DNA of 9,601 nucleotides from Rhodobiaceae bacterium UBA7378 (GCA_002469805.1 DKNW01000006.1:1-9601), one strand, 5' to 3'; counted from the first letter of the stretch, positions 1 through 7,044 are shown. The notes: generated by a model not told the origin, from the sequence alone. A program made the numbers and translations.

Positions 1-643
1 CCGACGCGGCGCCTTCAACAATTTCCGTATCGGACGGCTCGCCAAATTCCCATATATCGCCCGACGGCGCGGTCAGGCGCACATAAGGCATCGGGCCAGC
101 CGGTGTCTCGCCACGTGTAGCATATGTCCAGCCAAATGTGTTTGTGCCCAAAACAGCGATACTTTTAATGTGATCTCCATCGGCTCTGACGACGCCTAAA
201 TGGTCGAAGACTTCTTGCCCATGCGCCCATGTCTCCATCAGCCGTGCCGAGATTGACGAACGCGCGCTCATACTTGGCCCGGCCCATTTTAGGCGCATTT
301 TTGGGTCGACTTGCTCGAATCTAGCGGCCATGTCGGTATAAAACCCACGCCATGTCTCCAGCAGATCACGCCCGGCCAAGCCGTCAATCCATTTGCGTTC
401 AAAAGGCTTAAGGCTACCGCCCTTGGTTTCGGTCATAACGCGTTCGACGAATGTCACAAAATTATCTTCATCGACATAGGATTCATTCGCCGCCCAATTC
501 CACATGTGGAGGTGCTCCAGCACATCGTTAAGTGTCCACCCTTTGAACTGCGTCGGCTCGGCAAAGTCTGCATCGTTCAAGTCTTGCATCACAGCGTAAA
601 GCGCGTCGGATTCGGCTTTGAAATCATTTGCTTCGTTCAACAT
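1..643 (-). CDS. TIGR03084-type metal-binding protein, DinB/maleylpyruvate isomerase fold (3' end cut by window)
   Basis: Minus-strand reading frame beginning at ATG 643-641 and open to the left edge, giving 214 residues with no stop, so the C-terminus lies outside the window. The protein resembles the TIGR03084 family, whose N-terminal half has the DinB-like four-helix fold of mycothiol-dependent maleylpyruvate isomerases. The metal triad of that fold (His, then Glu-x3-His) can be seen: His44 in the segment GWTLNDVLEHLHMW, and Glu137 and His141 in RLMETWAHGQEVFDHLG. The segment MSARSS at 125-130 and a later GDIWEFG are also characteristic of this family. The start follows the biotin carboxylase stop by 8 nt, with an AGGGGG Shine-Dalgarno overlapping that stop, so it is the last visible gene of the atu-like operon. 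The biochemical role of the family is unknown to me. A thiol- or metal-dependent step on a pathway intermediate is a guess; mycothiol itself is not expected outside Actinobacteria. Confidence 0.85.
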   Translation of the reverse strand, partial: MLNEANDFKAESDALYAVMQDLNDADFAEPTQFKGWTLNDVLEHLHMWNWAANESYVDEDNFVTFVERVMTETKGGSLKPFERKWIDGLAGRDLLETWRGFYTDMAARFEQVDPKMRLKWAGPSMSARSSISARLMETWAHGQEVFDHLGVVRADGDHIKSIAVLGTNTFGWTYATRGETPAGPMPYVRLTAPSGDIWEFGEPSDTEIVEGAAS

Positions 644-647
644 AAAA

Positions 648-653
648 CCCCCT
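648..653 (-). promoter_or_regulatory. Shine-Dalgarno for the DinB-fold gene, overlapping the upstream stop
   Basis: On the minus strand AGGGGG lies 4 nt before ATG 643 and shares bases with the TAG stop (654-652) of the biotin carboxylase. It supports the chosen start and suggests translational coupling. Confidence 0.6.
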
Positions 654-2643
654 ACTCGTCCTCAGACGAGATTGTAATCATTAAATCATCCGCGCCAACC
701 TGCTGGTCGACCGCGATGAGCAGGTCATCAACCGACCCGTCGATTTCAGCCAAAATATCGTGCTGCATTTTCATTGCCTCAATGATCGCCAGACGATCGC
801 CCTTCTGCACATCATCTCCAGATTGCACAAAAATATCGACAACCCGCCCGTGCATCGGTGCCAGAACGCGGCGCCCATCACTGCCATCTTCACCGCCGCG
901 TGCCTTAGCCAGCAGGTTAACACATGTCATCCCGCGGCCCGCCACCAGCGCGTGCAACGTATCGCCCGCCAGATGGACCGTGCTGGCAATCGCCTGCCCG
1001 TCGACCGTCAGGACAGCGCGTGCGCCCTCAATATTGCGCGGCACAACGCTGAGCGTTGCGTCATCTACATCGACCATGAAGCTGCCATCTTTGTGCGCCC
1101 GAACCACAACCCGGTAGGTTGCGTCCTGACACGCCAAAAGATATGGCGAATGTAGATGCTCATTTGAGGTAAAACCTAGCAGCTCCTCCGGCATGTTTAA
1201 CGATTTCGCGGATGCTTTATCGCGGTCCAGAAGATAATGCCTCACCCCCAGCACAGCTAGCTCTGCAGCACTGGGCAGAGCGTCGGAAAAACCGTCCTCG
1301 CCAAATTCTTCGGCAATGAAGGCGGTTGAAAATTCACCATCCGAAAACTGGTCATTTTCGAGACAAGCAATCAAAAAATCACGATTGGTTCGCACGCCAA
1401 AAAGCGCCGTCTCGCGCAACACGTCCACCATCAGCTTACGGGCTACCTCGCGCGTTTCTCCATAGGTGATGATCTTGGCGATCATCGGATCGTAAAACGG
1501 CGATATTTCCTGACCAGCCGTGATGCCTGCATCGATGCGTACGCCCGGGCGCACCGGTGCCTCGAAAAAATTAATCAGGCCTGTGCATGGCAAAAACTTA
1601 TTGGCTGGATCCTCGGCATATAAACGCACTTCAATGGCACTGCCGTCCAAAAACACTTCTTCCTGAGCCAGCCCCAGCTCCCCGCCTTCCGCGACATGCA
1701 ACTGCATAGCGACAAGATCAAGCCCCGTGATTTCTTCCGTCACGGGATGCTCAACCTGCAGGCGTGTGTTCATTTCCAGAAAATAGAACTCGCCACTGCT
1801 ATCGAGCAGAAACTCGACCGTACCTGCCCCGCGATAATTAATCGACTTGGCAGCTTCAACCGCAGCACTGCCCATCGCATCGCGCAATTCTGGCGTCATG
1901 ATAGGGCATGGCGCTTCTTCAATAACCTTCTGGTGGCGCCGTTGAACCGAACAATCGCGCTCCCCCAGATGAATAACATTGCCATGCGTATCGGCGAACA
2001 CCTGCACCTCGACATGTCGCGGTTTGACAATGGCTTTTTCCAAAATCAGCTCACCTGACCCAAACGCGTTTTGAGCCTCCGAGCGGGCAGTTGAGATGGC
2101 TGCAGGCAAACCGTCTGCCGCATCGACGAGCCGCATGCCGCGCCCGCCGCCACCGGCAGCCGCCTTCACCATAATTGGGAAGCCAATTTTTTCACCCTCA
2201 CCGATCAGTGTGTCATCTTCTTGATTTTCGCCCTCATATCCCGGCACACAGGGCACACCGGCATCAATCATCCGGCGTTTGGCGGCTGCTTTGTTGCCCA
2301 TCAGGTCAATCGCCTCGGCTGTCGGGCCAACGAAAATTAATCCGGCAGCTTCAACCTGTGCGGAAAACGCTGCGTTCTCAGACAAAAAACCATAGCCCGG
2401 ATGCACGGCATCGGCGTTTGTTTCCGCCGCTGCGGCGAGAATTTTCTCCGGCACCAAATAAGACTGGCCCACCGGTCCAGGTCCAATAAGCACGGCTTCA
2501 TCGGCCATTTTAACATGCGGCGCATGCGCGTCAGCCGAGGAATAAACCGCCACGGTCGCTATGCCTTGGTCGCGAGCTGTGCGCATAACCCGACATGCGA
2601 TTTCACCACGATTTGCAACAAGTAGTTTTCGAATACGCCCCAT
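652..2643 (-). CDS. atuF: acyl-CoA carboxylase alpha subunit: biotin carboxylase plus biotin carrier domain (AtuF-like)
   Basis: A 663-residue cytosolic subunit that carboxylates its own biotin with ATP and bicarbonate and hands the carboxybiotin to the beta subunit. Domains in order: biotin carboxylase N-domain (about 1-115, opening KLLVANRGEIACRV, with HPGYGFLSENA at 81-91); ATP-grasp (about 116-320) with Lys118, Lys160, the glycine loop GGGGRGMR 164-171, ERDCSVQRRHQKVIEEAP 228-245 and EMNTRLQVEHP 290-300; biotin carboxylase C-domain (to about 450, FYDPMIAKI); a linker region matching the BT domain position; and a biotinyl domain ending in EAMKMQH with biotin-accepting Lys625. All catalytic residues appear intact. 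The start ATG 2643 is chosen over an in-frame ATG 75 nt upstream because it directly precedes the conserved N-terminus and has AGGAG 7 nt before it. The stop of the upstream hydratase lies 10 nt away. The family (methylcrotonyl-, geranyl- or other acyl-CoA carboxylase alpha) is certain; the geranyl-CoA assignment rests on its neighbours. Confidence 0.93.
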   Translation of the reverse strand: MGRIRKLLVANRGEIACRVMRTARDQGIATVAVYSSADAHAPHVKMADEAVLIGPGPVGQSYLVPEKILAAAAETNADAVHPGYGFLSENAAFSAQVEAAGLIFVGPTAEAIDLMGNKAAAKRRMIDAGVPCVPGYEGENQEDDTLIGEGEKIGFPIMVKAAAGGGGRGMRLVDAADGLPAAISTARSEAQNAFGSGELILEKAIVKPRHVEVQVFADTHGNVIHLGERDCSVQRRHQKVIEEAPCPIMTPELRDAMGSAAVEAAKSINYRGAGTVEFLLDSSGEFYFLEMNTRLQVEHPVTEEITGLDLVAMQLHVAEGGELGLAQEEVFLDGSAIEVRLYAEDPANKFLPCTGLINFFEAPVRPGVRIDAGITAGQEISPFYDPMIAKIITYGETREVARKLMVDVLRETALFGVRTNRDFLIACLENDQFSDGEFSTAFIAEEFGEDGFSDALPSAAELAVLGVRHYLLDRDKASAKSLNMPEELLGFTSNEHLHSPYLLACQDATYRVVVRAHKDGSFMVDVDDATLSVVPRNIEGARAVLTVDGQAIASTVHLAGDTLHALVAGRGMTCVNLLAKARGGEDGSDGRRVLAPMHGRVVDIFVQSGDDVQKGDRLAIIEAMKMQHDILAEIDGSVDDLLIAVDQQVGADDLMITISSEDE

Positions 2644-2650
2644 CCATCGG

Positions 2651-2655
2651 CTCCT
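2651..2655 (-). promoter_or_regulatory. Shine-Dalgarno that fixes the biotin carboxylase start
   Basis: Minus-strand AGGAG lies 7 nt before ATG 2643 and overlaps the TAG stop of the hydratase. It decides against the longer frame that starts at 2718, which would add 25 basic, non-homologous residues. Confidence 0.7.
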
Positions 2656-3472
2656 AATTTTGCGTCCAGTTGGGTTTGCGTTTCTCAAGGAACGACGCCA
2701 CGCCCTCACGCCCCTCATCGCTCTTCACCGCCTCGGCAAACAGTTCGCCCGCATAGCGGATCATGTCTTGCGGTCCCAGCAGCTTGTTTTGTTCCAGCAG
2801 CTTTTTGGTTGCAGCATTTGCCATGGGCGCGCAGCGCCGAACATCGGCTTTAATATCGGCTTCCATGGCCTCGGCCGCAGCAATATCGTCGACGAGAAAA
2901 TCAACCAGCCCCATGTCAGCACCTTGTGTCGCGGTAAAGCGCTTCGCCGTAAGCATGATGTAGCGCGCTTTAAACTCACCAACGCGCTCGACAATATAGC
3001 GCCCAATCTGGGCTGGTACGACACCAATTGAGGTTTCGGTTAGCCCCATTTTTGTATCCTTGGCAGCGATCACAATGTCGCCGGCACACGCCATGCCCAG
3101 CCCCCCTGCCATAGCCGCCCCATGCAGCAAGAACACCACAACTTGCGGCATCGACCTGACAGCAAGAAAGAAATCGCCCATTTTCGAGCTATCGCCGATC
3201 ACCTCTTCCAACGACCGCTCGGATTGAAAATTGTTTTTGAAACCTTTGAGATCACCGCCAGCGCAAAAAACCTCGCCACGCCCGCGTATGGTCAGCCCAC
3301 GAATATCTGACCGCGCGGCGATATGGGCGAGATGGGCTTGTAAATCCATGACCAGTTCGTCCGACATGGCGTTGCGAGCCTCGGGGCGGTTCAGCCACAA
3401 TGTGGCCCAGTCTCCGTCCAGCTCAAATTCAATCGTTTGGGTTTCAGGTGCTTGGATTTCAGGCGCGTTCAT
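2654..3472 (-). CDS. atuE: enoyl-CoA hydratase/isomerase family protein, isohexenylglutaconyl-/methylglutaconyl-CoA hydratase-like (AtuE/LiuC type)
   Basis: A 272-residue crotonase-fold protein of normal family length. It probably hydrates the glutaconyl-CoA-type product of the neighbouring carboxylase to a 3-hydroxy-3-substituted glutaryl-CoA. Oxyanion-hole segments are FCAGGDLKGF (69-78) and GAAMAGGLGMA (118-128). Of the two crotonase catalytic glutamates, the second is kept (Glu146 in MGLTETSIG), while the first position is Gly126. That Gly, and the following VPAQIGRYIV block at 152-161, resemble bacterial methylglutaconyl-CoA hydratases (LiuC) and AtuE more than ordinary fatty-acid enoyl-CoA hydratases. 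The N-terminal 12 residues (Pro/Glu/Gln-rich) look like a short non-conserved tail. The start ATG 3472 has AGGAA about 8 nt upstream. It sits between the beta and alpha carboxylase genes (26 nt and 10 nt gaps), an order also seen in atu/liu clusters. The choice between AtuE and LiuC function is inference. Confidence 0.88.
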   Translation of the reverse strand: MNAPEIQAPETQTIEFELDGDWATLWLNRPEARNAMSDELVMDLQAHLAHIAARSDIRGLTIRGRGEVFCAGGDLKGFKNNFQSERSLEEVIGDSSKMGDFFLAVRSMPQVVVFLLHGAAMAGGLGMACAGDIVIAAKDTKMGLTETSIGVVPAQIGRYIVERVGEFKARYIMLTAKRFTATQGADMGLVDFLVDDIAAAEAMEADIKADVRRCAPMANAATKKLLEQNKLLGPQDMIRYAGELFAEAVKSDEGREGVASFLEKRKPNWTQN

Positions 3473-3498
3473 GTCTATTTCCTATTATGCGAGTTGCG

Positions 3499-5121
3499 TT
3501 ACATTCGCCCGACGCCAAAGGCGTTGGGCTGCAGTGTCCGGTTTTTGCGCTCCCAAATTGTGCCAAGCAAAAAGCCCAGCGCTTTGCGGGTATCGCGCGG
3601 GTCAATAATGCCGTTATCAAGCAACCGACCGGAGGTATAAAAAGCGTCTTCCTGCGAATTAAAAATGTCGACAATCGCCGCGCGCTGCTTGGCAAGCGCC
3701 TCCATGTCGGGCTCAACACCACGCCGCTTCGCGCTGGCGATCGCGACAGTTTCCATTGTGCCTGCCGCGGACTCGCCGCCCATCACACCGGTCAGCGCGC
3801 CAGGCCAGCTGAACAGAAAATCAGGCTCATAGCCCAGCCCCGCCATGCCATAATTCCCAGCGCCATAACTGGCGCCGACATAGAATGTCAGCTTCGGCAC
3901 GCGGATATTCGCTGCGGCCTGGATCATTTTAGCCCCGTGCTTGATCATACCAGCCTGCTCATACTCGGTACCGACCATATATCCGGTTATATTATTAAGG
4001 AAAATAAGCGGCACATTCGCTTGGTCGATAATCTGGAAAAAGTGCGCGCCCTTGGCCGCTTCGTCCGGACCCATCGGGCCATTATTTGCAACCAGCCCTA
4101 CCGGATGGCCGAATATGCTTGCCTGCGTGCACACCAAATTAGGCCCGAACCGCGCTTTAAACTCGGTAAAGTCTGATCCGTCGACCAGCCGAGCTACCAG
4201 TTCACGCGAGTCATACGGTACCCGATAATCCACAGGCACCAGCCCCATAATTTCATCGGCATCATAGACAGGCTCATCAAATTCACGCATAGCAGGCGTC
4301 GGGCAATTTTCATTCCAACCCATGCGCCCAACAACTTCGCGAATTTGCAGGATACCCTCAGCATCATCCTCGGCCAGATACTCCATCAATCCAGTCACCG
4401 CCGCATGCATTTCAGTTCCGCCCAGCTTGCGCTCATCGGCTATTTCGCCGGTTGCCGCCTGAACAAGTGCCGCACCCCCCAGTGCTGCCATACCATTATG
4501 CTTCACGCCAACATTATAGTCAGACATGCCCGGCATATACGCCCCGCCCGCTGTAGACGGGCCATGCAAAACGGTTAAGGTCGGCACACCCGCAGCGCTT
4601 AGCTTGGCGAGCATGTAAAAAACGCTGCCGCCATGGGCCCACAGCTCCACCTTATAGGTCATCAGATTTGCGCCCGCGCTTTCAACCAGATGAATAAAAG
4701 GTAGCTTGTTTTTCAGCGCAATCCGCATCACCTCAAGGCTTTTGCGAAAGCCCATTTCAGTCGCCGCACCTGCATTAATGCCGCTATCATCAACTACAAT
4801 CATCACCCGCACGCCGCTTACATAGCCAATGCCAGCCAGCACCGACCCGCCGGGCACGCTGGTCTCACGGTTCGGGTCGTCAACGCAGTAACTCGCCATA
4901 TTATACAGCGTCAAAAACGGCATACCGGGGTCGAGCAATTGCGCAAGCCGGTCGCGCGGTGTTAACTGACCGCGCTCTTCAAAGCGCGCGCGCCGACGTT
5001 CTGATGCATCCACTGCGCGTTGTTCAAGTGCGCGCAAATGCGCCAGTTTTTCCAGCTGATCCGCGTAGTTTTTGGCATAGGCTTCAGATCTGACATCCAA
5101 CTTGCTTTCAAAAACAGCCAT
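3499..5121 (-). CDS. atuC: acyl-CoA carboxylase beta (carboxyltransferase) subunit, geranyl-CoA carboxylase-like (AtuC)
   Basis: A 540-residue biotin-dependent carboxyltransferase. It transfers CO2 from carboxybiotin to the gamma carbon of a 3-methyl-2-enoyl-CoA within an alpha6beta6-type holoenzyme. The N-domain carries LTPRDRLAQLLDPG (53-66), ESAGANLM (147-154) and the oxyanion segment GPSTAGGAYMPGMSD (187-201). The C-domain carries NNITGYMVGTEYEQAGMIKHG and GASYGAGNYGM, and the protein ends FGVGRM, close to the methylcrotonyl-CoA carboxylase beta ending FGVFRM. Aligned by eye, the methylcrotonyl-CoA carboxylase HFG segment corresponds to HGG here, placing Gly164 where that enzyme has a Phe that closes the acyl pocket. 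Geranyl-CoA carboxylases are reported to have Gly there. The ATG overlaps the atuA stop by one nucleotide (TAATG) with GGAG just upstream, so translation is probably coupled. Alternative: a methylcrotonyl-CoA carboxylase paralogue with another branched substrate. Confidence 0.92.
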   Translation of the reverse strand: MAVFESKLDVRSEAYAKNYADQLEKLAHLRALEQRAVDASERRRARFEERGQLTPRDRLAQLLDPGMPFLTLYNMASYCVDDPNRETSVPGGSVLAGIGYVSGVRVMIVVDDSGINAGAATEMGFRKSLEVMRIALKNKLPFIHLVESAGANLMTYKVELWAHGGSVFYMLAKLSAAGVPTLTVLHGPSTAGGAYMPGMSDYNVGVKHNGMAALGGAALVQAATGEIADERKLGGTEMHAAVTGLMEYLAEDDAEGILQIREVVGRMGWNENCPTPAMREFDEPVYDADEIMGLVPVDYRVPYDSRELVARLVDGSDFTEFKARFGPNLVCTQASIFGHPVGLVANNGPMGPDEAAKGAHFFQIIDQANVPLIFLNNITGYMVGTEYEQAGMIKHGAKMIQAAANIRVPKLTFYVGASYGAGNYGMAGLGYEPDFLFSWPGALTGVMGGESAAGTMETVAIASAKRRGVEPDMEALAKQRAAIVDIFNSQEDAFYTSGRLLDNGIIDPRDTRKALGFLLGTIWERKNRTLQPNAFGVGRM

Positions 5122-5123
5122 TA
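5119..5123 (-). promoter_or_regulatory. TAATG stop-start overlap coupling atuA and atuC
   Basis: On the minus strand TAA (5123-5121) and ATG (5121-5119) share one base, with GGAGAG a few bases upstream inside atuA. This is a typical translational coupling junction and suggests the two proteins are made in matched amounts. Confidence 0.75.
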
Positions 5124-6917
5124 CAAACTCTCCGCAATATCTCGTGAAACCGGCACCGGATAATCCAGCAAAATCTGAGCATATGCCTTGCCCTGCGGGT
5201 CGTTACGCAGGCTGGCAACGCCTCCACCGCCAAGGGCTTCGTGAATAAGAATATTCAGGCCATGGCACCCGGGCAGAAGATAACGTTCAAAGCCGCTACC
5301 CGGTGCCATGAAATGCCCGAACCGGTCTCGGATCGCCGTTTCATCCAGCGCGGCCCAGATATAGGGCAGATAAGCTGCATCGCGGGCGATGATCCCGACA
5401 TTCGCTTTGTTACCCTTATCCCCCGAACGCCCCCACGCCAGCTTCACCAGCGGCACGCTAACGGCTTTGTCCAAATCTTGTGTTTCTGGCATATCCGGTC
5501 GCGTAATGACAGACGGCGAAAACCCATCCGTCTGCGCAATGACGTGATCTGTGCGGGTGCCACCGACATCCAGCGTCACGGAAAGCTCGGATTTCGGGAT
5601 CAGAAATGAAAACAATCGCACAACCGGCGACGGCTTGGCCCGCGAACCGGCAAAAATCGACAGGCCTGCCGGTGTTGCCAGTCCCAAGCCGCTAATCTCC
5701 TTCAACAAAGCTCCTGCACCCTGCATGTCTGGATGTTTGACAGCAATTTTCAACACTACCTCGCGGCTACCCGCTGCTTGCGCCGCGGCACCGTATTGGC
5801 TGTCATCGCCCAGCACTTCAACGCTGGTTTCGTCGAAATCAGCCATATTGTGCTGGCGTAGAACGCGCCGCGCGCGCGTGAATGCGGCATCTGCAAATGC
5901 ACGTGCTTTGTCGGCAGCATCTAGACCAACAAAGCTCATCATCGTACCCGCCCTAAAGCCGTCAAAATACGTCGCGCTCACTTTATATGTATCCGCCGGT
6001 GGATGACCCTTTGTCTGAGCAACCGCTACACGATCATCGTCTATTTGGGTGATAGTTACGCCGGAAAAATCGCACACGACATCAGGCAACATGTAAGCCT
6101 GCGGGTCTCCAATTTCGTAGAGCATCTGCTCACTCACCGTGCCAACATTCACAGTGCCGCCGGTGCCCGCCGGTTTGGTGCAGATAAAGTCTCCGCTTTC
6201 TTCAATTTCGGCGATCGGATATCCGATATCCGCGATTGTGTCCTTAACCAAATGCCAGTCGGTGAAATTACCGCCGGTTGCTTGCGGGCCGCACTCGATG
6301 ATATGTCCTGCCAAAGACCCCCCGGCCAGCTGGTCGTAATCCTGCGGCGTCCAGCCAAACGCGTGGATGCAAGCACCCAGCGTCACGGCGCTGTCAACAC
6401 TGCGCCCCGTAATGACAATATCAGCGCCTGCATCCAGCGCTTCGGCAATCGGGAAGCCGCCAAGATAGGCATTAACGCTAGCCAGTTTGTCGGGATCAGG
6501 AAACGCCTCGCCTGAGAACATATCGGCATATCCGGCTGCACTCAGAGCATCTCGCCGCGCCAGCAAATCATCGCCCAGCACTACGGCAACTTTCAGGTCG
6601 AGGTCCAATTCTGCCACCAGCGCCTTGGCAGCCGCGCCGCATGCTTCTGGGTTTACGCCGCCGGCATTGGTAAGCACCTTGACGCCCTGCGCGGCGATAT
6701 CGCGCAAATTCGGCTTCAACACGCCGGTGATAAAATCCGTCGCATAGCCCGTTTCGGGCTTGCTCGCGCGCGCGCGCGCCATGATTGACATGGTGATCTC
6801 GGCTAGAAAATCATACACCAGATAATCGACATTGCCTGACTTGAGTAATTGAGGCGTTGCCATCATCGACTCGCCCCAATAGCCGCTGGCGCCGCCAATC
6901 CGGATCGCGTTTCTCAT
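5121..6917 (-). CDS. atuA: AtuA-family acyclic terpene utilization protein (DUF1446) with C-terminal ferredoxin-like domain
   Basis: A 598-residue cytosolic protein, recognised as AtuA/DUF1446. The large N-terminal domain (about 1-450) shows the family's conserved blocks: GGASGYWGES (8-17), DYLVYDFLAEITMSIMARAR (31-50), GYATDF (57-62), NAGGVNPEACG (84-94), VITGRSVDSA (168-177), GHIIECGPQATGGNFTDW (204-221) and GTGGTV (251-256). A second domain (about 488-598) starts VPLVKLAWGRSGDKGN, with the SGDKGN motif at 498-503; I recall this as the small AtuA-associated ferredoxin-fold domain, which is a separate gene in some genomes. The family is needed for citronellol/geraniol growth in Pseudomonas, but its reaction is not firmly established; lyase or hydratase-type roles late in the pathway have been proposed. 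It is the first gene of the leftward operon. Start ATG 6917 has GGGGAG about 9 nt upstream. A 15-nt alternating CG tract falls in codons 47-51. Confidence 0.9.
   Translation of the reverse strand: MRNAIRIGGASGYWGESMMATPQLLKSGNVDYLVYDFLAEITMSIMARARASKPETGYATDFITGVLKPNLRDIAAQGVKVLTNAGGVNPEACGAAAKALVAELDLDLKVAVVLGDDLLARRDALSAAGYADMFSGEAFPDPDKLASVNAYLGGFPIAEALDAGADIVITGRSVDSAVTLGACIHAFGWTPQDYDQLAGGSLAGHIIECGPQATGGNFTDWHLVKDTIADIGYPIAEIEESGDFICTKPAGTGGTVNVGTVSEQMLYEIGDPQAYMLPDVVCDFSGVTITQIDDDRVAVAQTKGHPPADTYKVSATYFDGFRAGTMMSFVGLDAADKARAFADAAFTRARRVLRQHNMADFDETSVEVLGDDSQYGAAAQAAGSREVVLKIAVKHPDMQGAGALLKEISGLGLATPAGLSIFAGSRAKPSPVVRLFSFLIPKSELSVTLDVGGTRTDHVIAQTDGFSPSVITRPDMPETQDLDKAVSVPLVKLAWGRSGDKGNKANVGIIARDAAYLPYIWAALDETAIRDRFGHFMAPGSGFERYLLPGCHGLNILIHEALGGGGVASLRNDPQGKAYAQILLDYPVPVSRDIAESL
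6765..6779. repeat. (CG)7C dinucleotide tract inside atuA
   Basis: Fifteen bases of strictly alternating C and G, coding Ala-Arg-Ala-Arg-Ala at residues 47-51 of AtuA. The amino acids lie in a conserved block, so coding constraint explains much of it. Alternating CG is also the classic Z-DNA-prone and slippage-prone sequence. Confidence 0.9.
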
Positions 6918-6966
6918 GGTATTTAGCTCCCCACGCCCGTCGGAAAACGGCGCATTGGTGAGGATG

Positions 6967-7002
6967 CTAGCGTTATCAACCTTGCTTTGTAAAGATCGCT
7001 AG
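6967..7002. repeat. inverted repeat CTAGCG/CGCTAG, 24-nt spacer
   Basis: CTAGCG (6967-6972) and its exact reverse complement CGCTAG (6997-7002) lie 30 bp apart centre to centre, about three helical turns, in the middle of the divergent promoter region. This could be paired operator half-sites; chance is not excluded for 6-bp arms. Confidence 0.35.
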
Positions 7003-7007
7003 GCCAC

Positions 7008-7028
7008 ATTAACAACCGCTACGTTAAT
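7008..7028. promoter_or_regulatory. candidate operator: ATTAAC-N9-GTTAAT inverted repeat
   Basis: Perfect 6-bp arms (7008-7013 and 7023-7028) around a 9-bp spacer, 21 bp overall, a size suited to a dimeric helix-turn-helix regulator of TetR or similar type. It lies 21 bp before the dehydrogenase start codon and overlaps the TAATAT -10-like sequence, so a bound protein would block that promoter. The regulator is not in the window. Confidence 0.45.
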
Positions 7029-7032
7029 ATTT

Positions 7033-7040
7033 GACATGTC
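7033..7040. repeat. palindrome GACATGTC upstream of the dehydrogenase Shine-Dalgarno
   Basis: Perfect 8-bp palindrome ending immediately before the GGAG at 7041. The same 8-mer recurs at 2011-2018 (in the biotin carboxylase) and, within a longer palindrome, at 7911-7918. Function is unknown. Confidence 0.3.
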
Positions 7041-7044
7041 GGAG
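7041..7044 (+). promoter_or_regulatory. Shine-Dalgarno for the acyl-CoA dehydrogenase
   Basis: GGAG 5 nt before ATG 7050, supporting that start; the encoded N-terminus MRNPFETEERRAF also matches the usual start of the family. Confidence 0.65.

Noticed and set aside
499..510. TCCACATGTGGA 12-bp palindrome
   Set aside because: Inside the DinB-fold gene, coding around the metal-ligand helix; no regulatory context.
311..1117. 268-codon plus-strand open frame spanning the end of the biotin carboxylase and the DinB-fold gene
   Set aside because: It runs antisense across two well-supported genes and the junction between them, with a low-complexity Ser/Arg/Pro-rich end and no known motif.
2644..2718. 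Longer N-terminus for the biotin carboxylase starting at ATG 2718
   Set aside because: It would add 25 basic residues without resemblance to the family and overlap the hydratase by 65 nt; ATG 2643 has a good Shine-Dalgarno and starts the conserved domain.
3400..4176. 258-codon plus-strand open frame opposite the carboxyltransferase gene
   Set aside because: Antisense frame over a clearly recognised gene; the translation has no recognisable domain and no start signals. High G+C makes such frames common.
6214..6227. ATCGGATATCCGAT 14-bp palindrome with adjacent repeated GATATCC
   Set aside because: It lies within the atuA coding region (residues DIGYPIA) and far from any promoter; coding chance explains it.
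7031..7036. TTGACA as a -35 element
   Set aside because: The hexamer is a perfect consensus but lies only 13 nt before the start codon, leaving no room for a -10 and transcript start before the dehydrogenase gene.
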